Source: Bacteroidota bacterium (GTDB lineage: Bacteria > Bacteroidota > Bacteroidia > Chitinophagales > Chitinophagaceae). Taken from it: 64,000 nt of DNA. The position numbers were made by a program, and so were the translations under genes. The notes under the pieces were generated by a model. That model was not told the DNA's origin and did not search any database. It saw only the letters and a list, made by a program, of their open reading frames with translations. Positions 47,501 through 56,210 of the stretch are shown here, one piece after another. Location of the stretch: contig JADJSG010000006.1 of NCBI GenBank assembly GCA_016711825.1, positions 434,001 to 498,000 on the forward strand, in the 5' to 3' direction. Position 1 is the stretch's first letter, and every line of letters starts with the position of its first letter.

Positions 47501-48192
47501 TGCGGGGGTAACTGTGAATCGATTTGAAGAATCACCTCATCTATTGTTCGGTCAACTGCACGTCCATAAAATCGTCTAAAATCTTTAAACCCAATACCTG
47601 CTTTAAACGACATACCAACACCTTTTGCCAGACCCACACCTGCCTTTGTCATAAATTTAAATCCCGCCTTTTCACCCGGCTTTGGCAATAAGGTACCACT
47701 CAAGGAGATTGTGCAATGAGCCTTTGCCGAAACAGAAACATCAATATAAAAAGCCCCACCTATTTCCACTTCTTCTAACAACATAATCAATAGTTCAATG
47801 GGCAGCCCATGATTATTTTTATCTTGTAAAGCCAGTTGTATAAAGTCGCCGATATTGATTCCCAAATTAGCTTTGACCCCTGCAGCCGCTTCTGCCACCG
47901 CTTCGGCTTTGACGATAAAGCCAAATTCTTTGAACAGATTTAACGCGAGTTGACCTTGAATACCTGCACGTGCAGAAGCAAAGGCAGTACCTTCAATACT
48001 GGCCGCTACAAATTTGCTAATACCCGCACTCGCATTGGTAAAAGCGGTGATGCCAATATCGGTTTTAAATCCACGTTTCAATTCAGCACTTGCAAGAAAA
48101 TCAATACCCGCATTGGCTTCGGCATTGGCAAAATCGTTGGAAGCCCCAGCCCCAACACCCACTAAAGGGCCAGATTTATCTACTCCAGGCAT
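44530..48192 (-). CDS. Giant Ala/Val/Pro-rich protein, 1220 aa
   Basis: Intact frame, no signal peptide. Residues 1-100 are Gly/Ala-rich with short repeated patterns (AGASNDFANAEANAGI). Residues about 150-190 hold beta-like segments (GGAFYIDVSVSAKAHCTISL). Long amphipathic helices fill 240-900 (ALFLFLTDLIIHWEKNLADA, LNALNTAMLSQYQRLQ). Residues about 924-1000 contain a dozen irregular copies of xxPA(V/I)x(I/T)PA, a Pro-Ala-Val repeat. A beta domain closes the protein (FIFVNGVGIAPSSL). No family recognised. Size, repeat stalk and the two small genes downstream suggest a carrier for an effector, but no secretion or injection-system gene is in the window. Confidence 0.65.
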   Translation of the reverse strand: MPGVDKSGPLVGVGAGASNDFANAEANAGIDFLASAELKRGFKTDIGITAFTNASAGISKFVAASIEGTAFASARAGIQGQLALNLFKEFGFIVKAEAVAEAAAGVKANLGINIGDFIQLALQDKNNHGLPIELLIMLLEEVEIGGAFYIDVSVSAKAHCTISLSGTLLPKPGEKAGFKFMTKAGVGLAKGVGMSFKAGIGFKDFRRFYGRAVDRTIDEVILQIDSQLPPQAKVIMPYLNAFAPLAKMSLRMSYDIGEKIIINNIGKSSDDAQALCNECIKIIVEEVQRFSFEKIAAYALNALKQRVVDLLSDMTDDVWTKLKKERHELADLLSKFPNEPFQPTLENATYWKDFILKTISLLQKLFITVTFDEKLIEQMTILYCSAELSIEAIRAKVNKASAYTVVAGVGTTQVNNEPFKGLLDPQPPPLIKEALNTTLGRALDTDIDYTDLLEYLVDDVLIDQLLKQIPAMKAFMDIFKDDFNHSEREVLKLFLNSVGAFIQDEHGITMPKDTLSVMVRSIDKFMTDKFKHVVLVEINKYITDPTLKSYLDEVFLTCVIYTKDVALKAALEWETKPYTNDDFTEALAGVMMMFLGRTVVLMSDTLLTAAQNEVKTLFEGVAIKIESNHRDIAPLRPLLQNDEAKQLVVDTLRVGAEVLGPLPDDKRKRLRLSLYQIFEVMRPGEEKELLEELSNQFFIPNFKDIESLTKELAEIAKYRFGLFAEKILLTLGKFILEELEALFLFLTDLIIHWEKNLADALIAIAAALKSIDVQLNALNTAMLSQYQRLQTSYDRFIAKLNSTEIKNVVKGEMVKRFVATAELLLKDQQAYKLLPRNAKTLAENQLRTAVAALLDNPVLIPIFNSINAIGQELEGLMPEAKRLNPNHHLGEQFLDLVLDKIEEKIRRHFRSTKPSIQVSIRFSYTIPEVIITPAVHIPAKVITPAIHIPAKVITPAVIVNGVVVVPAIISPAINTPAVMSPAVHIPAVTTPAQTIRVNIPLGKIELNLDPFIIALRDAISASNFYHDAMNQVVINLAGYLAKVTEVAIKELQKMDTQKRQSSIYKIAQELTSSPKEIKIITPLQFIKYQHEVPVEIQLKNVHASYLGLNEDEIQRVFIFVNGVGIAPSSLKATEISTVLQRKVPLTTFRFNIKTNQLIEGLNFLTVAIIDMNGVMQQQLVRFLYTPQNKPVMENMITQLKRKNINQQLAEIKKWQANNIY

Positions 48193-48951
48193 AAAAATAA
48201 TTTAAGTATCAAATATAATTTTGTCCTCAAAATAGTTTTCAACTTTTTAGTTTCTGGTAGCTATTGGTAAGGATTTGGCCTTTTAAGGGGTAAATGTGGT
48301 TAGATGTAATCGATTTCAAAATACAAACCAAGCGGTAACTGTTAAAACTGTTTCATGATGTCTTCTTCGATTTCTGTTATCAGCAAACTGGTCAGTAACA
48401 AATATGGGTATGTGATGTCTGCTGATGCCAAGCAAAAGAACTTCGGATATTAGTAATGAGTTGTGGGATAACTCTATCTTTTTTACTTAGCGAATTTATT
48501 CATGCTGAATAATTTAAAGTAAGACAAAAATATTGAGAGGCTATAAAGGAATTTATGAATGGAAGGTAAAATAAAAATAGATTCACCTTATAAACTACAT
48601 TTTCCATTCTCTCATAATCTTCAATATATTTTCATTTCATTTTTTATACTAAGGAATCGTATTTTAAAGAAAGAGTTTTTACTCATTGTCAAAACAATCA
48701 CCTCCTAAACCCTTCAAGATTTATTAAACATCCTAACTTTCCAACAAACAAAAAAAAGTAAAATCACAACTCCCCTCTTCTTGAAAACAAATTTTTTACA
48801 GCTAACAAAATACTTCCCAGAATCATTCCACATCATTTTAAAATGCCTGTTTCAAACCCCACAAACAAGCTCTTTAAACAAAATAAAAAACCTGCTACCT
48901 GTCATTTTCAAGCCTTGCTATAAAAGCAAAAGACTATGATTTTTAGCGAAT
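48193..48951. other. 760-bp intergenic region between divergent genes
   Basis: AT-rich, without an ORF or repeat that I can support. It must contain the promoters for the giant protein gene (minus) and the sensor kinase gene (plus). Positions 48280-48480 have a slightly higher GC and could be a decayed gene, but no coherent frame was found. Confidence 0.4.
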
Positions 48952-51900
48952 ATGCGTATATTTACGACTATTTCAATGAAGCGAAAAGCGGAAAATAATA
49001 TATTCAAAAGGCTATCAACCCTGCTTTGCTTGCTGGTTTTTATTTGCATTGCGCAAACACTCAAATCACAACGTATTGAAGATTTACATTTCGACATTGT
49101 AGACGAAAAAGATGGATTATATAATCATTGGATTAACGAAATCGCTTTCGACTCTATCGGTTATCTGTGGATTGGCTCACGCGATGGATTGTATCGTTAC
49201 GACGGTTATAGTTGCAAATTGTTTAAACATGATGATACAGATTCAAGCACGATCCTTGACGACAATGGTCAAAACTTTTATCTTGACAAAACAGGAAATC
49301 TTTGGATTACCTATTCTATTGGTGGCGTTAGTAAGTTCGACCATACACATCAACGTTTTATTCATTATACAAAAGCAAAAGATGACCCCGCCAACATATT
49401 ACAGCAAAATATTAAAATGCTGCTGGTTGAAGACAATAAAGGTTTTTGGTTTAGTGCAACAGGTAAGGGCTTGTGCTTTTTCGATTTTAATACCAGTCGC
49501 ATTACCCAACAAAATCTTCCCGATTTAGATACCACCCATTCAAAAAGAATTGCAGCTGGATTTAATACCGCCATGTATATCTATGATGCCGGTGACGGAC
49601 AGTGGTGGATTTGTTCCATCAACGGCTTATATCATTTTAACAAAGCCACTGGTAAGCTGGTCTACAAAAAATGTCCCCTTGGCCAAAACAATGAACGTGT
49701 AGACTGCTTTGGCTCATTGGTGCCCGAAGCAAAAAAAGGATTGTGGCTGGCTTCAATCGGTGGTGGTATTGTGTACTTTGATTTTCAAACCGAAAAATTT
49801 ACCGTGCATAAATATAAAGTGAAAGCGGGTGGCATGATTCTCAATAACAATATTAGCTTTCTAGCACCTAAAAACGAAAAAGAATTGTGGGTAGGTAGCG
49901 GCGACTGCGGACTGGGTATTTTCAATAAAGAGGATGGAAGTTTTCAATTTAGAGAAAACGCAAACACCGAAGATTATTATGCATCAAAAATTTTATTTAC
50001 CCCAAGTCAGGTGATGTTTGTGCTTGAAAATTTTCAAATCCTAAAATACAATCCCTTTACCAGATTATTTAATTTTAAAAAACTAGCCACCACAAATAAT
50101 CAAAGTAAAGGCTCATTTTTAATTCAAAAAATAATCGAAGACCCTCAATACCATCACACCTATTTTGCAACTGATATCGGCGATGGCTTGGTGATTTTAG
50201 ATCAGCAAACAGGACAACTAACATCTTTACCCGTTTCGTCAAACCCCAAAAGTGGTGATGAATATATGAGGCTTTATGATATGTGTCAAGATGCGAAGGG
50301 GCAACTATGGGTACTAACACGCGACTATCTTTATTTACTGGATAAACAACAAAAAAAACTAAATAAAATAGACCCCTTATTTAATGGTGAACAAGCATCA
50401 CAATACATAACCCTTCGCTCATTTGCCAGCCATGCGAATGGGCCTGTTTGGGTTATCACATCGAAAGGAGAAATGCATTTATTAGATGTAAACACAAAAA
50501 AATTATTGCCCAAAATAAATGATACCCTTCGATTTAAAAACGTGCCATCTGCCATTAGTGTGAGTACCTTTGATACCTATCATCATATGTGGGTCGGTGG
50601 AAAAGGGAAGCTAGGCTATTTTGATAGCAGTTACCTCCAATACACCCCCATCACCGATTCGCTCACAAACGCGCTTCTTAAGTTTCGATTTTCATCTATG
50701 ACGGCTGATCATTTGGGAAATGTATGGATAGCCTTTCCTGATAAAGGCATCCTAAAATTGCATGTAAAACCAAACGCTCAACCCATCGCACAATTCATTG
50801 GCACAAAACAAGGTTTACCAACCAACCGAATATTAATACTCAATGTTGATCATCATGGCAATCTTTGGATCAATTCAGTAAACGGTCTCATTTATATGAA
50901 TACCCAAAAAAATACGTTTCGGGTGTTTAATCAATTCTCTGGCATCGACAAGTCAACCATGAACCTCGGTCTTTTCAATAGTGGAGCCAATGCATTTTAC
51001 ATCACTTCATTAGATAAATATTGTAAGGTTGATTTTTCGGTTCTTGAAAAAAGAATGCCCGTACCCAAAATATATATCGATAAGTTTAGGGTGTTTGATG
51101 TAGAAAAAACAATGCAACGCAATAGCAAAGGAGAGATTACCTTAAACCCTACAGAAGATTTTTTTTCCTTCGAATTTGGTTGTGTCGATTATATGAATCA
51201 ATCGAGCAACCAATTTGCTTATATGCTCGAAGGTTGGGACCGCGACTGGATTTATTGCGGTAGCAGACGATATGCGAGCTACACCAATTTAAAGGGAGGC
51301 CATTATGTATTTAAAGTGAAAGCCGCTAATATCGACGGTATCTGGAGCGAACCTACCAGTGTAGCCATCTATTTAGATACCCCCTTCTACAAAAAAAACT
51401 GGTTTGCCGTTCTCATTATTTTATTTTTCGCCAGTATCATCTATGCCCTTTACCATTACCGAATTAATCAAATAGAAAAAACACAACAAATCAAAACTGA
51501 GTTCAACAAAAAAATTGCCGAAACCAGAATGGAAGCCCTTCGTGCACAAATGAATCCACATTTTATTTTTAATTGTCTCAACTCAATCAATCGGTACATT
51601 GTCAAAAATGATATTAAAACCTCCTCGCTTTATTTAACCCGTTTTGCCAAGTTGATGCGTTTGGTACTCGATAACTCCAAACATAAAAAGATAACATTGA
51701 CCAACGAAATAGAGGCTTTAAAATTGTATATTGAAATGGAGATGTTTCGCTTTGAACAGAAATTTACGTTTGATCTTCATATCGACCCAAATGTAGAAAT
51801 GGATACTATTGAAGTGCCTCCACTCATTATACAACCTTATGTAGAAAATGCCATTTGGCATGGTTTGTTGCACAAAGAAAATCAAGGCAATTTGCGTATT

Positions 51901-52146
51901 ACTTTACATCAAACCGACGAATGCTTACTCATCAGCATTCAAGACAATGGCATCGGTAGAGTGAAAGCACAAGAATATAAAAACGCCAATACACCTACTC
52001 GAAAATCGGAGGGGATGAAACTCACCGAAGAGCGATTAAACTTTCAGGATGAAAACAAATTTGAAAATGTATCCGAGATTATCGATTTGTATGATGATGC
52101 AGGACAACCTGCCGGCACCCTTGTAAACATTAAAATCTATTTATAA
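48952..52146 (+). CDS. Beta-propeller sensor histidine kinase (LytS/YehU type)
   Basis: 1064 residues, intact; MKRKAENN at 48976 is an alternative start. Signal/anchor (LLCLLVFICIAQTL), then about a dozen Reg_prop-type repeats (YLWIGSRDGLYRYDG, GLWLASIGGGIVYFD) to about residue 690, then a Y_Y_Y domain (SFEFGCVDYMNQSSNQ ... GHYVFKVKA), a membrane helix (FAVLIILFFASIIYALYHY), and the His_kinase domain with phospho-acceptor His870 in MNPHFIFNCLNS. The ATP-binding domain has PYVENAIWHG and DNGIGR. It should sense an extracytoplasmic signal, perhaps a glycan, and phosphorylate the LytTR regulator whose gene starts 3 bp downstream. Confidence 0.92.
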   Translation: MRIFTTISMKRKAENNIFKRLSTLLCLLVFICIAQTLKSQRIEDLHFDIVDEKDGLYNHWINEIAFDSIGYLWIGSRDGLYRYDGYSCKLFKHDDTDSSTILDDNGQNFYLDKTGNLWITYSIGGVSKFDHTHQRFIHYTKAKDDPANILQQNIKMLLVEDNKGFWFSATGKGLCFFDFNTSRITQQNLPDLDTTHSKRIAAGFNTAMYIYDAGDGQWWICSINGLYHFNKATGKLVYKKCPLGQNNERVDCFGSLVPEAKKGLWLASIGGGIVYFDFQTEKFTVHKYKVKAGGMILNNNISFLAPKNEKELWVGSGDCGLGIFNKEDGSFQFRENANTEDYYASKILFTPSQVMFVLENFQILKYNPFTRLFNFKKLATTNNQSKGSFLIQKIIEDPQYHHTYFATDIGDGLVILDQQTGQLTSLPVSSNPKSGDEYMRLYDMCQDAKGQLWVLTRDYLYLLDKQQKKLNKIDPLFNGEQASQYITLRSFASHANGPVWVITSKGEMHLLDVNTKKLLPKINDTLRFKNVPSAISVSTFDTYHHMWVGGKGKLGYFDSSYLQYTPITDSLTNALLKFRFSSMTADHLGNVWIAFPDKGILKLHVKPNAQPIAQFIGTKQGLPTNRILILNVDHHGNLWINSVNGLIYMNTQKNTFRVFNQFSGIDKSTMNLGLFNSGANAFYITSLDKYCKVDFSVLEKRMPVPKIYIDKFRVFDVEKTMQRNSKGEITLNPTEDFFSFEFGCVDYMNQSSNQFAYMLEGWDRDWIYCGSRRYASYTNLKGGHYVFKVKAANIDGIWSEPTSVAIYLDTPFYKKNWFAVLIILFFASIIYALYHYRINQIEKTQQIKTEFNKKIAETRMEALRAQMNPHFIFNCLNSINRYIVKNDIKTSSLYLTRFAKLMRLVLDNSKHKKITLTNEIEALKLYIEMEMFRFEQKFTFDLHIDPNVEMDTIEVPPLIIQPYVENAIWHGLLHKENQGNLRITLHQTDECLLISIQDNGIGRVKAQEYKNANTPTRKSEGMKLTEERLNFQDENKFENVSEIIDLYDDAGQPAGTLVNIKIYL

Positions 52147-52148
52147 CC

Positions 52149-52895
52149 ATGATCAAAGCAATTATTATTGACGACGAGAAAAACGCCCTCGAAATGATGG
52201 AATGGCTCCTGCAAACCTATTGTCCAGATGTAGAAATCAAGGCTATGTGTCAATCAGGTGAAGATGGTCTTAAAGCCATTGAATTGCACCAGCCAGATAT
52301 TCTATTTTTAGATATAGAAATGCCTAAGATGAATGGATTTGATGTGTTGGAAAAATTTCAAACGAAAACGTTCGAAGTGGTGTTTACCACAGCTTACGAC
52401 AAATTTGCGGTGCGTGCCTTTCGTCATGCTGCCCTCAATTATTTGCTAAAGCCAATCGACCCGGAAGATCTAATCAGTACAATCAACAGACTGAAAGAAA
52501 AAAAAGCATCTCCCAATAAAGATCAAATGGAATTACTTTTTCAAAACTTATTGAATAAGGGTCAGCAGGTTGATCGTATTGCATTAAGTACCAACGACGG
52601 ACTCATATTTGTGCAGACACACGAAATTATGTATTGCAAGGCCGAAAGCAATTATACACAGGTAGTTTTGAACAATAATAAAAAGATACTGGTGGCTAAA
52701 ACCTTAAAAGATATTGATGATACTTTAGCAGGCAAAGATTTTTTCAGGGTGCACAATTCCTATCTGGTGAATATAAATCACATCAGCAAATTTGTACGCG
52801 GCGATGGTGGTTATATATTGATGCCCGACAATACCGAAATAAGTATCTCACGAAGTAAACGCGACGACTTCTTTAAGCTGTTTGCCAAGTTCTAA
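52149..52895 (+). CDS. LytTR-family response regulator
   Basis: 248 residues. The receiver domain (1-120) has the acidic pair IIIDDEKN, phospho-acceptor Asp55 (ILFLDIEMP), Thr in FTTAYDKFA and Lys in LLKPID. The LytTR DNA-binding domain (about 145-245) has IMYCKAESNYTQV and DFFRVHNSYLVNINHI, its two hallmark segments. It pairs with the kinase encoded 3 bp upstream and likely activates or represses nearby or distant genes through imperfect direct repeats. Full length, no anomalies. Confidence 0.95.
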   Translation: MIKAIIIDDEKNALEMMEWLLQTYCPDVEIKAMCQSGEDGLKAIELHQPDILFLDIEMPKMNGFDVLEKFQTKTFEVVFTTAYDKFAVRAFRHAALNYLLKPIDPEDLISTINRLKEKKASPNKDQMELLFQNLLNKGQQVDRIALSTNDGLIFVQTHEIMYCKAESNYTQVVLNNNKKILVAKTLKDIDDTLAGKDFFRVHNSYLVNINHISKFVRGDGGYILMPDNTEISISRSKRDDFFKLFAKF

Positions 52896-52931
52896 TACTC
52901 AGTCATGCTATATTTGTTATAATATAATTTT

Positions 52932-53035
52932 GGGCGGCACACACGCTTTTCGCTTCAAGTCCTCAAACGTCCAAGCCAAACACAAAGCCACGCAATGTCC
53001 GTTTTCCGGGCTTTCCGCTACAATCCTTGCCGCAA
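52932..53035 (-). repeat. GTAGCGGAAAG repeat, minus-strand copy
   Basis: Read on the minus strand: GGATTGTAGCGGAAAGCCCG, a variable middle, GAGGACTTGAAGCGAAAAGC, then CCGCCC. Same order as 21591-21650. It lies 37 bp past the LytTR gene stop and could act as a convergent end structure. Confidence 0.5.
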
Positions 53036-53799
53036 TACAATCGTGTAGAATTGAACGAATCTTCATTTCTTTCTTGTATAAAATATAAAACCCATTCATC
53101 CTACTAAGTAATCCTGTCAATCACTCATAGAATAGGTTAACTACTAAGTTGCCCTTAAAGGCCCTTTTGCATGCTTGTATGTTTGCGCTCACATGATGAA
53201 TAAAAATAAATACACAAGAAAAAAGCGCATGCAAAAAATAAATTTTGATATGCTTTTCTTTGTCGTTGTTTGTATTGTATTGGTCATCCTGGTATTTCTT
53301 CTGAAATAAAAAAAATGAAATGTGTGTTTAGCATTTCCTATATCAACACCATATATATTTACTAAATAAGGCATGTATATTAACGCTGATAGGCATCAGT
53401 TTCTTTATAACTGATTAACTGCTATTGCATCACCTTACTTCAAGGCAATTTGTACCAAATACAGCTATAGTATAGTTTGAAAAATATTGGAATAGTGCCT
53501 AAAACCACTCAGATTTTTACTGAAATTAAAAACCCATTTTTAAGGGTTCATAGATATTAAACAAAATTTCTACAGCCTCGATTTTTTGCGTCATTCATTT
53601 TTCCTATAAAAATGAAAAACATATTTTCAAAGCTGAATGCTTCTCACAAAACCTAAATACACTTATTGTAATGCTGGCATGTGTATATCATCAAACGCTA
53701 ATGAACACTATGACAATAATCGCACTAAGAAAACTTGTCATTCACTCGAAAAAAACGCCATTGACTAAGTTGTAAACCAAGCCTTTTTACTCGGTCATT
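53036..53799. other. Intergenic region before the GRAS-like gene
   Basis: AT-rich; a short AACCC...GGGTT hairpin near 53530-53548 could be a weak terminator. No gene is supported: the ORFs here are short, lack homology to anything I know, and have skewed composition. Confidence 0.4.
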
Positions 53800-53847
53800 A
53801 TGTTTGCATCAGAAACAACAATCAATCAAATAAAAATAAAATTCAAC

Positions 53848-54918
53848 ATGAACACTTTAGAAATTCCTACACTTCAACAAACAAACACTTTTGCTAAAAA
53901 CAATAAATCAAATCTTTATCATGAAGTAAGTAAAGAAACACTTGCCTCTTTATTCAGCTTTTGCAACCAACACCAGGCAAGCGACTCACAACGTCTTATA
54001 GCTACCTTATTGATGAATGCCACCAACAAACGTTTTCATACAGGTGATGTGCATGAGCATATTTATTTAAAAAATGATGAGGTTCCTCAAATTCAATTGT
54101 TTAATATCTTAATTGAAAAATTTCCTTTTGTAAAATATAGCCAATTCATCACCAACAATGCCATCATAGAAACCATGGGCGATGCTACTGAAGTTACAAT
54201 CATCGATATTGGTGTAGGTCAAGGCACCCAAATGTTACATGTAATAGAAAGCGCCAAAACACTTCCTCATTTAAAAAAATTACATATTATCGGTATCGAA
54301 CCTTTTGCCGATGCATTACAAATTGCTGAAGTTCAAATCAACGCTTGCAAAGAAAATGTAAGTTTCGAAATACAATTTACAGGTTTGAATGCTTTTGCAG
54401 AAGAGGTAGACTTTAGTGTATTTGAAAATACCAAACACCTCATTGTCAATGCATCCCTTGCCTTGCATCATATACAATCAGCAAGCAATCGCAACGAGGT
54501 TATAAATTCAATCAGGCAATTGAATCCTAAAGCATTCATTCTGATTGAACCCAATGTCAACCATTTTGAAAAAGATTTTTCTAAACGATTTATGAATTGC
54601 TATCATCATTATTACAATATTTTTAAAGTCATCGATCGTTTAGATATTAGTGCTAAAGACAAGACTGGATTAAAACTGTTTTTTGGTCGTGAAATCGAAG
54701 ATGTGATTGGCAAAGAAGAAAAAGATCGCTTCGAAAAACATGAACTGGCCACTACCTGGATTGAACGATTAAAAAACAACGGCTTCACCCTCAACAACAC
54801 AATCCTAAAATCTCCTGTCGCATCTGAGGCAGGTGTAGATATCGCTTATCACAAAGAAGGATTTCTCGGATTTACCAACGAAACAGAAACCGTATTGGCA
54901 GTGATGTATGCACAATAA
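53848..54918 (+). CDS. Bacterial GRAS-domain protein (SAM-methyltransferase-like)
   Basis: 356 residues from ATG 53848; a start at 53800 is possible. The sequence follows the plant GRAS order. VTIIDIGVGQGTQM corresponds to the VHIID box and is also a Rossmann SAM-binding loop (motif I). SIRQLNPKAFILIEPNVNHF corresponds to the segment after LHRII. FGREIEDVIGKEEKDRFEKHE (split: FGREIEDVIG, KEEKDRFEKHE) and TTWIERLKNNGF correspond to the PFYRE/RVER block and W..RL...GF. Bacterial GRAS proteins are considered small-molecule methyltransferases ancestral to the plant regulators. The PLP aminotransferase gene 56 bp downstream suggests a joint role in amino-acid-like metabolite synthesis. Confidence 0.75.
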   Translation: MNTLEIPTLQQTNTFAKNNKSNLYHEVSKETLASLFSFCNQHQASDSQRLIATLLMNATNKRFHTGDVHEHIYLKNDEVPQIQLFNILIEKFPFVKYSQFITNNAIIETMGDATEVTIIDIGVGQGTQMLHVIESAKTLPHLKKLHIIGIEPFADALQIAEVQINACKENVSFEIQFTGLNAFAEEVDFSVFENTKHLIVNASLALHHIQSASNRNEVINSIRQLNPKAFILIEPNVNHFEKDFSKRFMNCYHHYYNIFKVIDRLDISAKDKTGLKLFFGREIEDVIGKEEKDRFEKHELATTWIERLKNNGFTLNNTILKSPVASEAGVDIAYHKEGFLGFTNETETVLAVMYAQ

Positions 54919-54974
54919 AAAACAGGGCACTTCATATAAATCATCCATAAAAAAAAATTAAAAAAATCATTATC

Positions 54975-56086
54975 ATGACAGCATCATTTTTCAACCAAAC
55001 TTTACAAAACGCATCCAGCCGTATAGCCATTTCCACACATCAAAGCATTTCATTGCTCGATAAAAATGAACAATCAAAAGATGTAGCCTACGACCTAAAA
55101 GTAAGGGTTATGGATAAGCTTTTACATGCCGACTGGAATCGTTATCCTTCGGCAAGTTATCACGATATTGAAACAAAAATTGCTGAGTATTGCCATCTAC
55201 AAACTGAAAATATTGTACTGGCAGGAGGTTCAGCCACCATTATCACCACCCTGCTCAATTATTTTGCTTTAAACCATAAAAATATCACCATCGCACAACC
55301 CTCCTACTCACTATTTGATTACCATTGCAAAACCTATAACATTCCCTATACACCCTGGTATTTGACCGAAGAGCTCACGTTTGATTATGATCATATGCCG
55401 ATACTCAATGAAGATTCGGTGATGATTATCACTTCACCCAATAATCCTACCGGAAATAGGTTCGATATCGATAAATTAAAAGATTTGCTTCAAATGTATC
55501 CACAATCCCTTATTATAATCGATGGTGTATATACTGAATTTTGCCAAGATGATGTCACACCCCTCATCAACGAATATCCTAACTTAATCGTGCTTCGTTC
55601 ATTTTCAAAAGCATTTCCAATCGCAGGTTTACGACTGGGTTATTTATGTGCACATGCAAGTATTGCAAGCATGGTGAAGAAACTAATTTTACAATTTTCA
55701 ATCACCCCATTCTCACTCACCTTCGCCAAAGAAATGCTTTTTGATCCCATGTTTATGGAAGATTCAAAAAGACGTGTGCAAGAAATCATACAGGAAAGAA
55801 ATATAATGAGCAATACCATAAAGCAATTTTTTACGGAGGATGTTGTAAAAGTATTTCCATCTGAAGGTAATTTTTTACTGATCAAAATAATCGACACCTC
55901 TATGTTTACCAATCTGATAGACGATCTAAATGAAGCGGGTATCAAAGTATTGAACACCTCTCATTTACTTTATTGCAAAATACTTTTCGGGTTTCTATTG
56001 GTAACCACACAGAAAATCAGTCCTTTTTGCATTGTATGATCAATAGTATTGAAAGCAATTACTATACAAAATTCATGTTGAATTAA
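54975..56086 (+). CDS. HisC-like PLP-dependent aminotransferase (frameshifted at C-terminus)
   Basis: About 370 residues. Fold-type I features: GGSATIITTLLNYF, TSPNNPTGN (Asn that positions PLP), IIDGVYTEF (Asp/Tyr) and SFSKAFPIAGLRLGY (Schiff-base Lys). The frame breaks near 55975; the other frame reads NTFRVSIGNHTENQSFL, the canonical C-terminal Arg box, to a stop at 56086. A one-base consensus error is likely. It transfers an amino group to a keto acid; similarity is to histidinol-phosphate aminotransferases, but no other his gene is present. It forms a pair with the GRAS-like gene and is followed by a strong terminator. Confidence 0.8.
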
Positions 56087-56123
56087 AGACTTTAAACCCT
56101 CTGCTACATACACCTTGAAATCA

Positions 56124-56155
56124 AAAGACTTTTCACCAAAATGAAAAGTCTTTTT
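56124..56155 (+). terminator. Rho-independent terminator after the GRAS/aminotransferase pair
   Basis: AAAGACTTTTCA/TGAAAAGTCTTT, 12-bp perfect stem, 6-nt loop, followed by T-rich sequence. 38 bp past the repaired aminotransferase stop, which supports the joined reading frame. Confidence 0.8.
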
Positions 56156-56210
56156 CTTGCATACCTCCTATTGAATTTATTGCATTATTTTTACTTCCTT
56201 ATTATACTCT

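Noticed and set aside
52917..53374. Small ORFs in the gap after the LytTR gene
   Set aside because: They translate the dispersed GTAGCGGAAAG repeat or AT-rich spacer and have no conserved start context.
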